Positions 18,775 through 28,049 of a stretch of 64,000 bases of DNA are shown here, one piece after another. The translations under genes were made by a program, and so were the position numbers. Each line of letters opens with the position of its first letter. Position 1 is the stretch's first letter. Origin of the DNA: Clostridium sp. CAG:557 (GTDB lineage Bacteria > Bacillota > Clostridia > Oscillospirales > Acutalibacteraceae); contig FR883869.1 of the NCBI GenBank assembly GCA_000435275.1, positions 66,210 through 130,209 on the forward strand, written 5' to 3'. Under the pieces are notes generated by a model. That model searched no databases, was not told where the DNA came from, and was given only the letters and a program-made list of their open reading frames with translations.

Positions 18775-19821
18775 TCAAGTTGAAATTGAAAATTTCCTCT
18801 TTCTTACATGAAATTTTTTAATGCTAACTGCAAAAAATATTCCAAAAATTATACATGAGTAATACGTAATAAACCTCCAAAGCAACATCGCCGGTTTAAT
18901 ACTATTATAAGAAAAGAATAAACTAAAAACCATCAAAAATGAACCTTCTACAGCACCACTTCCACCAGGTAAAGGCGTATACGCTGCCGTTGTTGTAACA
19001 AAAGCCTGGCCAGAAATCATATCTATCACGTCGAACCCTGGATTATTAAACGCTTTATATATGAAAAAAGAAATGCTGAACATCATCGTAAATTGTAAGC
19101 ACGTTAAAAAAAATACTTTCAAAGTCAGTTTTGGATTTTCTCCAATCTCTCTACTATTTTCTACATAAACGTCCATTTGCTTCTCTACAAACTTCATTTT
19201 TTCTTGAGGTTCCTTAATTAAATTAAATCTTGATAAGATGTTCAAACCCCAATCAATTAATTTTAAAGTAAAATTCTTTTTAATGGTAAAAAATGCTATT
19301 AACAGCACAACAAACGATTGTGAAACACATCCTACCATTGCTAAATTCATAAACTCTGGGATTTTATCTGCAAAAAAAGAGTAACTAAAAAACATGGTGG
19401 CAACAAGGTAGCACACCAGTGTTGTTTGATATATAATAAATTTTCTCACGACTATAGACAGTGCATGTCCAGTATCTATTTTTTGCTGAGCCATAGTCAA
19501 AATTTGCATCGGCTGGCTTGCTAAGCAAAATGGCGTAACTGCATTAAAAAATTGACCCACCATCGTAACTTTAAATGCATCTTTTAACGTATACTTTTGC
19601 TCATAAACAGAATTCGTCAGCACCTTAACAATAACGGCGTCAATCAGCCAATAAATTAACATAGAACCACAAGCAATAATTAGCCAAACTGAGTTTAGCA
19701 ACGAAAGATTATCAATTAATGTAAGTAAATTATTGTCATCCACACAAAAGTAAACAAGTATAGAAAAAGATATTAAAAGAAGAATTAAATAAAGACATTT
19801 AACATTAAAAAATTTTTTCAT
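18775..19821 (-). CDS. YbhN-type lysylphosphatidylglycerol synthase TM-domain protein
   Basis: A 348-residue polytopic protein of the UPF0104 family, which shares the membrane domain of MprF flippases. Eight or so hydrophobic segments are visible. The family's GQFFNAVTPFCLASQPMQ segment (near 90-107) and PLPGGSGAVEGSFL segment (near 278-291) are present. Proteins like this are thought to move lipid-linked substrates or lipids across the membrane; this one has no synthase domain. It lies 39 bases after a glycosyltransferase gene and is paralogous to the gene at 21000-22025. The substrate is unknown. Confidence 0.88.
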   Translation of the reverse strand: MKKFFNVKCLYLILLLISFSILVYFCVDDNNLLTLIDNLSLLNSVWLIIACGSMLIYWLIDAVIVKVLTNSVYEQKYTLKDAFKVTMVGQFFNAVTPFCLASQPMQILTMAQQKIDTGHALSIVVRKFIIYQTTLVCYLVATMFFSYSFFADKIPEFMNLAMVGCVSQSFVVLLIAFFTIKKNFTLKLIDWGLNILSRFNLIKEPQEKMKFVEKQMDVYVENSREIGENPKLTLKVFFLTCLQFTMMFSISFFIYKAFNNPGFDVIDMISGQAFVTTTAAYTPLPGGSGAVEGSFLMVFSLFFSYNSIKPAMLLWRFITYYSCIIFGIFFAVSIKKFHVRKRKFSIST

Positions 19822-19860
19822 CTTTAAAAAACTCCCTTAAAATCAGAAAAATTTTAAATA

Positions 19861-20847
19861 TTATCGAATAAAAACTTTTCTTTTTGAAACTGGTTCCTTA
19901 ATACAAAGCGGCAAAATTGGGGGATTATTTGTAGGAACATATTTATCGCTTTTAAACAAGTTTATTGCCAAGTAAGCTCGCTTTAAATTAACTCCTACAT
20001 CAGAAAAACTTAATTTGTCAATATGATCAGTTACAATGCAATATCCCACTTGAAATTTAAACCTGAATGCGTATATTTTAAACACTGCTTTATATTTTTC
20101 ATAAACATTTTTTTCTTCCAAAAAATTCCTTATGACGCCTAATGATTTTATAAAATCATTAGTTTTGGGTGCATCGATTAACGATATTATACTTCCCTCA
20201 TGTCGTCTGTAATAATACAAGGCTTTATTAACAAACGATACCTTATTCGCATAGAAAAACAACTGTGGACATATTGCAACATCTTCAAAGTACATATCGT
20301 AAAAAACAATATCGTTCTCGATAAATAAACTTCTTTTAAAAAGCTTATTCCACATAAAAAAGTGAAAACTAATATCCAAAATAAGTTTTTTCAGAGCCAT
20401 TTCATTAGAGTACACGCCGGTTTTAGCAGTAAATGGCATATAAACCTTCTTTTTATTTTTTTCATAATAAAGATAGTAATTGCAACAAGCTATATCTGCT
20501 CCGTTTTCCTCTGCACTGCTATAAAGCACCTCTAAAAAATCTGGCTTCAAAAAGTCATCACTGTCAAGAAAAGCTAGATAATCACCTGCTGCTTCATTTA
20601 TCCCAACATTCCTTGCTTTGCTTGAACCGCAATTATTTTGGTTTATAAGTTTAAAGTTTTCGTATTTATCGGCGTACTCTTTCAGTACAGCTAAACTTCC
20701 ATCAGTAGAACCATCATTAACCATAATAACTTCATAGTCAGTAAAAGTTTGAGCCAAAACCGACTCTAAAGTTTTGCGAATATATTTTTCCACATTATAA
20801 ACCGGAATAATCAAACTTATTTTTGGATTGCTTAAACTCAATTTCAA
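19861..20847 (-). CDS. Family 2 glycosyltransferase
   Basis: A 328-residue GT2 enzyme. The N-terminal SLIIPVYNVEKYIRKTLESV (near residues 11-30), VNDGSTDGS near 43-51, SSKARNVG near 76-83 and the DxD-like LDSDDFL near 94-100 define the GT-A fold with nucleotide-sugar binding. No membrane segment is seen, so it should be cytoplasmic or peripheral. It lies between two YbhN-type membrane proteins on the same strand, which suggests the three act on a lipid-linked sugar. Donor and acceptor cannot be read. Confidence 0.92.
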   Translation of the reverse strand: MKLSLSNPKISLIIPVYNVEKYIRKTLESVLAQTFTDYEVIMVNDGSTDGSLAVLKEYADKYENFKLINQNNCGSSKARNVGINEAAGDYLAFLDSDDFLKPDFLEVLYSSAEENGADIACCNYYLYYEKNKKKVYMPFTAKTGVYSNEMALKKLILDISFHFFMWNKLFKRSLFIENDIVFYDMYFEDVAICPQLFFYANKVSFVNKALYYYRRHEGSIISLIDAPKTNDFIKSLGVIRNFLEEKNVYEKYKAVFKIYAFRFKFQVGYCIVTDHIDKLSFSDVGVNLKRAYLAINLFKSDKYVPTNNPPILPLCIKEPVSKRKVFIR

Positions 20848-20999
20848 ATCTCTCCTTAAAACACATCATTCAACAAAAAATTTTTGACTCATAGAATTTT
20901 CGTTAACAAAAATATATACTTTCACTTTTAAAAATATTATAACCTCAAACATTAATAACGATTCCGTACAATTTTTGTTATAATTTTTAAATAAAACCT

Positions 21000-22025
21000 T
21001 TAATTTTTAGGTTTTTCTTTTTTTACAAACCTTGAAAATGGCAACGAAATTAAAATTGTAAAATAATACGTTATAAATCTAGACAACGCTATTGCCGACT
21101 TGATTGTTGTTTCGTCAAAAAAAGGACTAAAAAATATTGAACTTGCCCCCTCTGCAGCCCCAGAAGCACCAGGAATCGGCACCAAACTTGATGACATTGT
21201 CACAAAAGACTGTGCACATATCATACTTACCATACTGGCCCCATGTAAATGAAACGCTCGGTATATGCAGTATGGAATTATAAAAATTGATGTAAGCTGA
21301 ATTGCTGTCAAAACATATGTTTTTAAAAACATATGTTTGTCCCGATAAAGCGCCTTATTGCCTTCATGAAACAATACCAACTGTTTATCTATTTTATCTA
21401 TTTTCTCGTCGGAATTTTTTAACATCCTCATTTTTTCTAGCAAATGAAATAATATAGAAATAATCTTAAATGTAATTTTTTTATTAAATGAAAACAATAA
21501 AATAGCTGCAATCACAACTGCCTGCATTATGAAACCTGTTAGCGTTATCGACCAAACAATTTTGTTTAAGCTGTTAAAATAATCAATTCGAATCAAAATT
21601 GCAATCATGCTGTAAAGAGTTAAAACTGTTTGATAAACTAAAAATTTTTGCACCAGTGCAGAAGTTGCCGTTCCGCTGTCTACCCCCTGTTTGGCCATAG
21701 CATAAACCTGCATTGGTTGGCCGCCAGATGCCCCAGGAGTAACTGCAGAAAAAAACTGACCTATCATTGCAGAACGTATTGCTCTTTTTAAGGTGTAATC
21801 TTTGTCCATATTAACAGTAAATTTATAAACTAAATATATATCTATAAATATGTTAATCAAGTGACATAAAAACGCCGTTGCAAGCCAAGTTTTATTAAAG
21901 CCTTTTGAGTCTTTTATTAAATCAAGCAGACCATTGTCTGAAAAACAAAGGTAAGCAAACAAAGAAACTAAAAATAATATCAAAACAATGTTAAGAATCA
22001 CTTTAATGCTGATCTTTTTTTTCAT
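21000..22025 (-). CDS. YbhN-type lysylphosphatidylglycerol synthase TM-domain protein, paralogue
   Basis: The in-frame GTG at 22043 overlaps the GGAGG site, so I chose the ATG at 22025. The 341-residue product is a UPF0104 membrane protein with the same landmarks as its paralogue at 18775-19821, here in fuller form: GQFFSAVTPGASGGQPMQVY and PIPGASGAAEGASSIFF. The repeated Gly-Gly motif is closer to family consensus than in the paralogue, which has CLASQP. The two flank a GT2 gene. Both probably arose by duplication and then diverged. Confidence 0.88.
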   Translation of the reverse strand: MKKKISIKVILNIVLILFLVSLFAYLCFSDNGLLDLIKDSKGFNKTWLATAFLCHLINIFIDIYLVYKFTVNMDKDYTLKRAIRSAMIGQFFSAVTPGASGGQPMQVYAMAKQGVDSGTATSALVQKFLVYQTVLTLYSMIAILIRIDYFNSLNKIVWSITLTGFIMQAVVIAAILLFSFNKKITFKIISILFHLLEKMRMLKNSDEKIDKIDKQLVLFHEGNKALYRDKHMFLKTYVLTAIQLTSIFIIPYCIYRAFHLHGASMVSMICAQSFVTMSSSLVPIPGASGAAEGASSIFFSPFFDETTIKSAIALSRFITYYFTILISLPFSRFVKKEKPKN

Positions 22026-22160
22026 TTCATTTGTTTCCTCCACGCAGTATTTTATTAATGCAGATCAGCTGTACTTTTTGTTTAAAAACGCTTGCAGAAG
22101 TACGCCTCTTTATAATAATACAACAAGTTTATTTTAGCAAGATTAAAACAATAAATCAAG

Positions 22161-22195
22161 CACCATCCATTATTTAGCTTTGTAAATGGATGGTG
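22161..22195 (-). terminator. Possible terminator overlapping the VanW stop codon
   Basis: CACCATCCAT (22161-22170) pairs with ATGGATGGTG (22186-22195). The stop codon of the VanW gene lies at the edge of the loop. The following minus-strand tract is only weakly T-rich. Confidence 0.45.
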
Positions 22196-23453
22196 GTAAC
22201 TTTTTCTTATTAATTATCTTGTTATTTTTATAATAAACTCTCTCTGCTTCAGTTTTTATTCCGTTAGTTTCATCAGTAATCCAAGAATTAACCTCTATTT
22301 TATCAAACTTTTCACTCTTTGGTCCAAAAATTTGGCATATAAGTTCGTTGTCGTTAGTCATAATCGACCTTATATAAACCGGATAAAACAGGTCATTTCT
22401 AAACTTTAAGTCGATATTATTATAATCAATCGCAGCGTCTAACCCATACGGAACATACGACGATTTAAATCGATGATTTCTACGTTCAATAATAGTCATG
22501 TCCGCTCGAATTGCTGCACCATAAATAGTTGTGGCGGCCTGACAAACTCCCCCTCCATATGCCATTACTATTTCGCCATTTAATATTGCTGAACCTGGTA
22601 AAAATCCTCTGCTGGGATCGTTAGAATCACCTACAATTGCGTTAAAAGAAAAAGTTTCTCCAGGATTTAATGTCGTTCCGTTGACGGCCTTCATAGACAG
22701 CTTCATATTTTGGTTACCATTTTCGCTGTTTGTTGACATCGTCTTAAATTCCCCAATTAATCGCGTTCTGTTTTTTGCATCTGTTATCGTAGTTGTATTT
22801 CTATACTCGTGTTTTTGTAAATAGATGTCCCCGCTTTTTCTCTTTAAAACAAAATCTTTTACCTGTTGCGTTACTTCCGCTCTGTCCAATTTGTAGCCAT
22901 CCTTGCCGTTAGCATACACAAACATATTTTCATTGTCTGGGTTAAATTCTTTTACATGAGCCTCCAAATCTTTGTCATCAAATTCGTTCATTAAAGAATT
23001 CACGTTTCTTGTCAAATTTTCTTCATCCAACGTGGCTTCTACAATAAATTTATTTTCATCATTCTGAACTTTTAAAAGCTCAAAATACCGCGAAAACAAA
23101 TTTGCATCATTTCTTGCATAATTATAAGCCTCATTTACCGTTTTTTCTACATTATATTTATAAATAAAATTTGTTCCACTTATCGATGTACTTTTTTCAT
23201 CACAAAAAACTGTTATGGTTATATTTTCTTGAGCTTTTTTTAGTTTATCATAAATTAAACTGGTGGCCTCATTTCTACTTTTTCCTTCCACATTAACGCC
23301 TTCAATTATAATGCCCTTATAAAAATTTTCCGTGTTTAAATTAGTCTCTAATTTGTCTTTTAAAAAATTATAAGACAGAAAAACTGTTAAAGCAAAAAGT
23401 AATAAGATTAACACCAGTTTTATTCCTAACTTTTTACTGACTTTAATAATCAA
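22170..23453 (-). CDS. VanW family protein with peptidoglycan-binding-like domain
   Basis: I chose TTG at 23453 because GGAGGG lies six bases before it, within the longer frame. The 427-residue product has an N-terminal membrane anchor (about 8-28), an outside domain of repeated strand-rich modules (YoaR-like, about 50-230), and a C-terminal VanW domain with TFSFNAIVGDSNDPSRGFLPG and MAYGGGVCQAATTIYGAAIRA. VanW occurs in some vancomycin-resistance clusters but most family members are unlinked to resistance; there is no other van gene here. A cell-wall-associated role is inferred. Confidence 0.9.
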   Translation of the reverse strand: MIIKVSKKLGIKLVLILLLFALTVFLSYNFLKDKLETNLNTENFYKGIIIEGVNVEGKSRNEATSLIYDKLKKAQENITITVFCDEKSTSISGTNFIYKYNVEKTVNEAYNYARNDANLFSRYFELLKVQNDENKFIVEATLDEENLTRNVNSLMNEFDDKDLEAHVKEFNPDNENMFVYANGKDGYKLDRAEVTQQVKDFVLKRKSGDIYLQKHEYRNTTTITDAKNRTRLIGEFKTMSTNSENGNQNMKLSMKAVNGTTLNPGETFSFNAIVGDSNDPSRGFLPGSAILNGEIVMAYGGGVCQAATTIYGAAIRADMTIIERRNHRFKSSYVPYGLDAAIDYNNIDLKFRNDLFYPVYIRSIMTNDNELICQIFGPKSEKFDKIEVNSWITDETNGIKTEAERVYYKNNKIINKKKLPPSIYKAK

Positions 23454-23573
23454 ATAAAACCCTCCGTAAATTCTTTTCAATTAAGAATACTATTAACTAT
23501 GCTTAATTATGATTATTTCAGTCTGCAGCTCATTTATAAAAAATATTTATAAATTATCATTTAAACTCTGCAA

Positions 23574-25835
23574 TTAAGTTAATTTATTAGAAGCGCTTTT
23601 ATGCATAATTTTAGTGAATGCTAAAAACAGCAAATATAGGATCGTTCCACCAGCTGTCACATACACTAAACTTGATGAAGCTACCGATATTCCATCCTTA
23701 ATGTTTGCAGAAACCAGCATCGGCGCTACTGCTTCTCCGATTTTTGAAGCAAGCAAAAATAAAAACGTAACAGTTACTTTATCAATATCCGGCTGAATTA
23801 TATATATTTCTTCAAAAATGACATTCAACCCAAATCCATCCGCAATTCCTAATAAAATTATTGCGACAATTGCAACTGTTAAATTGTTAAACATTGCAAA
23901 CAAACTTATTGACGCAATGATAAATGCTATATACAAAAATGTAGAATTTTGCACACCAAGCCAGCGAATTGTTAATTTGCTGCTAGCACTCGCTGTATAA
24001 GCACTAAGCATAAAATTTAACATCATTAAGCCGGATATAAGTGACTGTGAAAGTGATATTTCATTACCATACAAAGGCACACAATAAGAAACAAAAATGC
24101 TTGCCATGTATATTGGAATTATTATCAATAATATATATGCGATGATTTTAATTGACTTAAAAACACTTATTAAGTTAGAAATAGAAAAATTGCTTTCTGT
24201 TTTATTCTTTTTTAGGTTAGTAAGTCCAATCAATAAAGTACTTGCCAAAACCAACACAGCTTCCAAAATGAAAACAAATGAATATGATAATCGTTCTGAT
24301 ATAAGACCTCCAATTACAATGCCACAGCTGTATCCAGCTATTTTCCCGGCCGCAATTGTAGATAAAAGTTTAACTCGTAAATCTGCATTTTTTTCAAATA
24401 TTGCGCACAATTTTGTAGATGAAATCAACGCAGCCATGCCAAAGCCAAGCACTCCCCTAGCAAATGAAAATTTAAATAAATCATCACAAAACCCAGATGA
24501 TATTGAACCTATTGCTGCAAATACTATACCAAATATTATTAATTTTTTCACACCAAACTTATCAACAGCAAATAAACAAATCAACAAGCCAATTATTGTT
24601 GCAATAGCACTTAATGTTGTCGGCAAGCTTACAAAGAAATTTGACACATTGCCAAGTTTATTAAATAACTGATAAGACACAATCGACACAAAGCTGGAAT
24701 CTAAACCTAAAGCTAGAAACAGCGCAAAATAAAATATTCTCAAACCACTTTGGTTTAACTCTTTTTCACTTGTCTCTTTTTCCAATTTATTTTTATCTTT
24801 TATATGACTTATAAATAAACTAAGTTCGATTGCGATCAAAATTGTTATAACTATTAAAATTAACGCTTCAATTAATAAATTTATTATATTTTTATTTACA
24901 AGATCTTGGTTTATTTTGTATTCGACATTTATATAATAGTCTTGATCCAAAATTTGAATTTTATTTGATTTAATATTATTTTTTGTCGAATAATTCTTTT
25001 TTTGCAAATTACTTATCGAAATTTTAACTACTTCTGATATATCTTTACAAATGTTTTGAAGATACTCTTCTACACCAGTCAATTCATCATATGGAACGCC
25101 TTGTTTTACTATATATTCGATATCTTTATCTATAACATTCGAAACAATATTTGCCATTTTGTCTAAAGAGTTTTGGTACTCGTTTGTATAATTAGAAAGT
25201 ATATACCCACCAAGAGCTATTTGCGTAAATACAATTGAGGTAATTAACAAATTTTTAAAAGACTTAATCGTCATTCCACCAGTAATACTATTTTTTGAAA
25301 TAATCTTATACACAGCAAATGATATCAGCAAAATAATTATCAAAACAAGTGCACTGACTAATAAAATCGATTTAATATAATCAAAAGTCAGCTTATTTAC
25401 ATAATCTGGTGATAATAATAAAACTATCTTATATTCATTGTTAATAGGCATTATGCAAAATATTCCAAAATTGTTGCTCACATATTTATCTGCAGAAATG
25501 TCCACTGGAACTTTTACATCATTTTTGCCTACAGAAGATATGATTTCGTTTTTAGAATTCAACACATTTACACTTAATATATCGTCAGATATACTTTGTG
25601 TTTCTCTTAATAAATCTTCTAAGCCATAAAACTTTTCTATAGTCTTACCAAAACTCATAGAATAATTTATTCTTTGAATCGCTCCCGTTGTCGCTGTTGA
25701 ATTCGCATTTGTATATACTTCTGTAATCATGTTTGTATATGACATTACATTTAATAATGACGACAAAAATACTAATGGAATTGAGACTAGAAGAAAAATT
25801 ATTATAAATCTAGAAAAAGATAACTTGTTTTTCAT
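23574..25835 (-). CDS. MFS transporter fused to an extracellular sensor-like region
   Basis: A 753-residue fusion. Residues 12-32 and about 152-175 are membrane segments flanking an outside domain (33-150) of Cache-like size; a second pair of segments (about 190-212 and 318-342) flanks another outside domain. From about 365 on there are 12 segments of a major facilitator: the A-motif-like DKFGVKKLIIFG follows the second of these, and ARGVLGFGMAALISS follows. The pattern suggests ligand sensing outside joined to export or import. The gene lies 11 bases after a COG2984 binding-protein gene on the same strand, an arrangement I do not know from textbook systems. Function is inferred. Confidence 0.8.
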   Translation of the reverse strand: MKNKLSFSRFIIIFLLVSIPLVFLSSLLNVMSYTNMITEVYTNANSTATTGAIQRINYSMSFGKTIEKFYGLEDLLRETQSISDDILSVNVLNSKNEIISSVGKNDVKVPVDISADKYVSNNFGIFCIMPINNEYKIVLLLSPDYVNKLTFDYIKSILLVSALVLIIILLISFAVYKIISKNSITGGMTIKSFKNLLITSIVFTQIALGGYILSNYTNEYQNSLDKMANIVSNVIDKDIEYIVKQGVPYDELTGVEEYLQNICKDISEVVKISISNLQKKNYSTKNNIKSNKIQILDQDYYINVEYKINQDLVNKNIINLLIEALILIVITILIAIELSLFISHIKDKNKLEKETSEKELNQSGLRIFYFALFLALGLDSSFVSIVSYQLFNKLGNVSNFFVSLPTTLSAIATIIGLLICLFAVDKFGVKKLIIFGIVFAAIGSISSGFCDDLFKFSFARGVLGFGMAALISSTKLCAIFEKNADLRVKLLSTIAAGKIAGYSCGIVIGGLISERLSYSFVFILEAVLVLASTLLIGLTNLKKNKTESNFSISNLISVFKSIKIIAYILLIIIPIYMASIFVSYCVPLYGNEISLSQSLISGLMMLNFMLSAYTASASSKLTIRWLGVQNSTFLYIAFIIASISLFAMFNNLTVAIVAIILLGIADGFGLNVIFEEIYIIQPDIDKVTVTFLFLLASKIGEAVAPMLVSANIKDGISVASSSLVYVTAGGTILYLLFLAFTKIMHKSASNKLT

Positions 25836-25846
25836 ATTATTGTCTC

Positions 25847-26965
25847 CTAATCAATTTTTTCGCTGGTATATATTGAATCAATAATCAGCATGGTTGACAT
25901 TGGAATTTTCAATTTTATACGTTTTGCTATATCATAATTCAATGCCATTTTTGGCGTATCATCATTTACTTGCTCAAGTTCATTAAATGGCGTACCTTCC
26001 AAATAAGATTTTATTTGAGATGCCGCAAAGTAGCCTTGCTCCATACCATCATTTATAACGAACCCAATTAATGCTCCATATTCCACTTGTTGCTCACTGG
26101 TTTGCGCGATGGTAAATATATTATTGGGATAGATATTTTCGTCTAATAAGTCCATCAATTTTTCATTCTCAATTGTAGCCGTAGTTATATACAAACTATC
26201 AATTCCCTCATTCGCAAGTTCTTTATATGCTTGTTTTAGGTCTTTGTAATATCTGTCGTAATCATTTTCATTTTGTGCTTCAATAACATGTTTCTCTACA
26301 ACTTCAAAATTTAACTCATCAGAAAGCTTTCTTAACTTGTCTATCGCAGAGTAAGAAAATGTTTCCGGGGTGTCTTGATAAACAACACCAATTTTTTTGA
26401 ATTTAAAAAGATTGTGCCCCGCACGTATTTGACGTTCATAACGAGTTCTGTCTATGTGTGCAAATGAGTTGTCTGTATACCGTTCTGTTTCATTTTTTAC
26501 TATGCCACCAGAAATCGGGTCAGCGCAGGCAAACACCATAAATTTATTTTTAGTTTCGTTTGCCAGAAAATATTTTCCTGCAACAGTTCCCATGGTTATA
26601 ATGAGATCTATATCATCTCTATTAACCATTTTAATATAATCAGACTCATTCATATTTTTCATATTAAAGTACATATCTTCTACAAATTCAATCTTATCAG
26701 AAGTATAATTATTACAAATGCTGTTCCAAATTTTCTTTGTATCTACTTCACTTAAATCCACTTTATAATTACTTTCAACTATCCCTAATTTTTGAAAGCC
26801 CGCAAATATTCCTGATAATTGTCGTGAATAGTTATCAAAAGTTTCACTTTCTACATAGCCTATTCTTAATTTTGTCAACTCATTTTCTGAGTAAGTTGTG
26901 CAATCATTAATCAATAAACTGCTAAATAAAAATGTCAACAACATAAAACAAAAAAACTTTTTCAT
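25847..26965 (-). CDS. COG2984-type solute-binding protein
   Basis: A 372-residue exported protein. It has a signal peptide (about 1-20, with LLINDC, a poor lipobox), then LRIGYVESETFDNYSRQLSG, then DLIITMGTVAGKYFLANETK near 134-153, GVVYQDTPETFSYSAIDKL near 214-232 and a C-terminal GYFAASQIKSYLEGTPFNELEQ region. This is the layout of COG2984/PF04392 binding proteins (TrpX-like), whose partners are normally ABC permease and ATPase. Here the partner appears to be the downstream MFS fusion, 11 bases away. No ABC permease is nearby. Ligand unknown. Confidence 0.85.
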   Translation of the reverse strand: MKKFFCFMLLTFLFSSLLINDCTTYSENELTKLRIGYVESETFDNYSRQLSGIFAGFQKLGIVESNYKVDLSEVDTKKIWNSICNNYTSDKIEFVEDMYFNMKNMNESDYIKMVNRDDIDLIITMGTVAGKYFLANETKNKFMVFACADPISGGIVKNETERYTDNSFAHIDRTRYERQIRAGHNLFKFKKIGVVYQDTPETFSYSAIDKLRKLSDELNFEVVEKHVIEAQNENDYDRYYKDLKQAYKELANEGIDSLYITTATIENEKLMDLLDENIYPNNIFTIAQTSEQQVEYGALIGFVINDGMEQGYFAASQIKSYLEGTPFNELEQVNDDTPKMALNYDIAKRIKLKIPMSTMLIIDSIYTSEKID

Positions 26966-27141
26966 CTTGCCAAGTTACCTCCGACTTGATATATTATAGC
27001 AAATATAAATTAAAATTACAACGACATCATTTTTACATTGTACATTATTTACAAATAAATTGAGCGTTAATGTGTGATATTTTCACATTAATAAAAAAGA
27101 AAAACTTATGTTTCTTATCTTTGTAATTCTTAAATTACATT

Positions 27142-27966
27142 TTAACTCATATTCGTTTTAAGTTTCTTTGCTACAACTACAAAGCGGCCATTTTTTACTG
27201 AATTTTCACATGTAGAAAGTGTTATAAATTCATCACCAAATTCTGCTTGAGTGTTTATTTCGTATAGCGATAAATTTTTTATATTTTCATAAAAATAATT
27301 GAACTCTTCCTGATTTTTTGCGTTATAAAACCGATAATATTTAAAAATATTGTCACTTACATTGTAAACTTTAGAAATAAAAACTGAAACTATTTCGTAA
27401 ATTTGATTTTCATATAATGTATCAAATAAAATTTGTTTATGTGAGTCATAAAAATCTTCTGATTTGTACTTTATTAGAGCACCAAACATAGAACCATTAT
27501 TCATATTGTGACCATGAAATATTAAGTTTGTATCTCGAGGTTCTAAGTGACAATGTTTGTCGATGAATATACTACCATTTATGTCTTTGTTCTTGTAAAA
27601 ATCTTTGTATAAATAAAATTCTCCGTCATCTGGCGTGTACATAACAGGATAATCTATAACAGTTCCTTCTATTTTTATCCAACCCACTACGTCGTTATTT
27701 TTTTCATAAATCGACTGCATATTCGGCAGCATCGTTTTCAAATTTTGCTCACAGACAACTGACTCTGCAGCTGAAAGTGTTGCATCTTTTTTACTTTCTT
27801 TACCTTTTTCACTTTGTGTTAATTTTAATAGGACTTCTCTTTGTGGAACTTTAGGTACGCTATATGCTAAAAATATTGAATTTGCGGATGAAAATATCAT
27901 AACTACTCCTGCCATTATGAGCGCCATTTTTAAAAAGCTTTTTTCATCTACCTCTTTTTTCTTCAT
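27142..27966 (-). CDS. srtB: Class B sortase
   Basis: A 274-residue sortase with a single N-terminal membrane anchor (about 13-35). The catalytic triad is visible: His153 in FHGHNMN, Cys253 in TLSTC and Arg261 in KNGRFVVV. The extra helices between the N-terminal region and the catalytic barrel and the total length fit class B. It cleaves a sorting signal and joins the protein to the wall or to another protein. It lies next to a gene for an LPKTG surface protein on the same strand, the likely substrate, though class B enzymes often prefer NPxTx or (S/P)PxTG signals. Confidence 0.95.
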   Translation of the reverse strand: MKKKEVDEKSFLKMALIMAGVVMIFSSANSIFLAYSVPKVPQREVLLKLTQSEKGKESKKDATLSAAESVVCEQNLKTMLPNMQSIYEKNNDVVGWIKIEGTVIDYPVMYTPDDGEFYLYKDFYKNKDINGSIFIDKHCHLEPRDTNLIFHGHNMNNGSMFGALIKYKSEDFYDSHKQILFDTLYENQIYEIVSVFISKVYNVSDNIFKYYRFYNAKNQEEFNYFYENIKNLSLYEINTQAEFGDEFITLSTCENSVKNGRFVVVAKKLKTNMS

Positions 27967-28049
27967 AATTTATCAAATCCTTAAATTTTTTTCTTATATA
28001 GCAATGAGTACAGAATTAATTTATCCTGTACTCATAACAAAATTACGAA

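Noticed and set aside
22170..23453. VanW as evidence for vancomycin resistance
   Set aside because: Other van genes are absent and most VanW proteins are unlinked to resistance.
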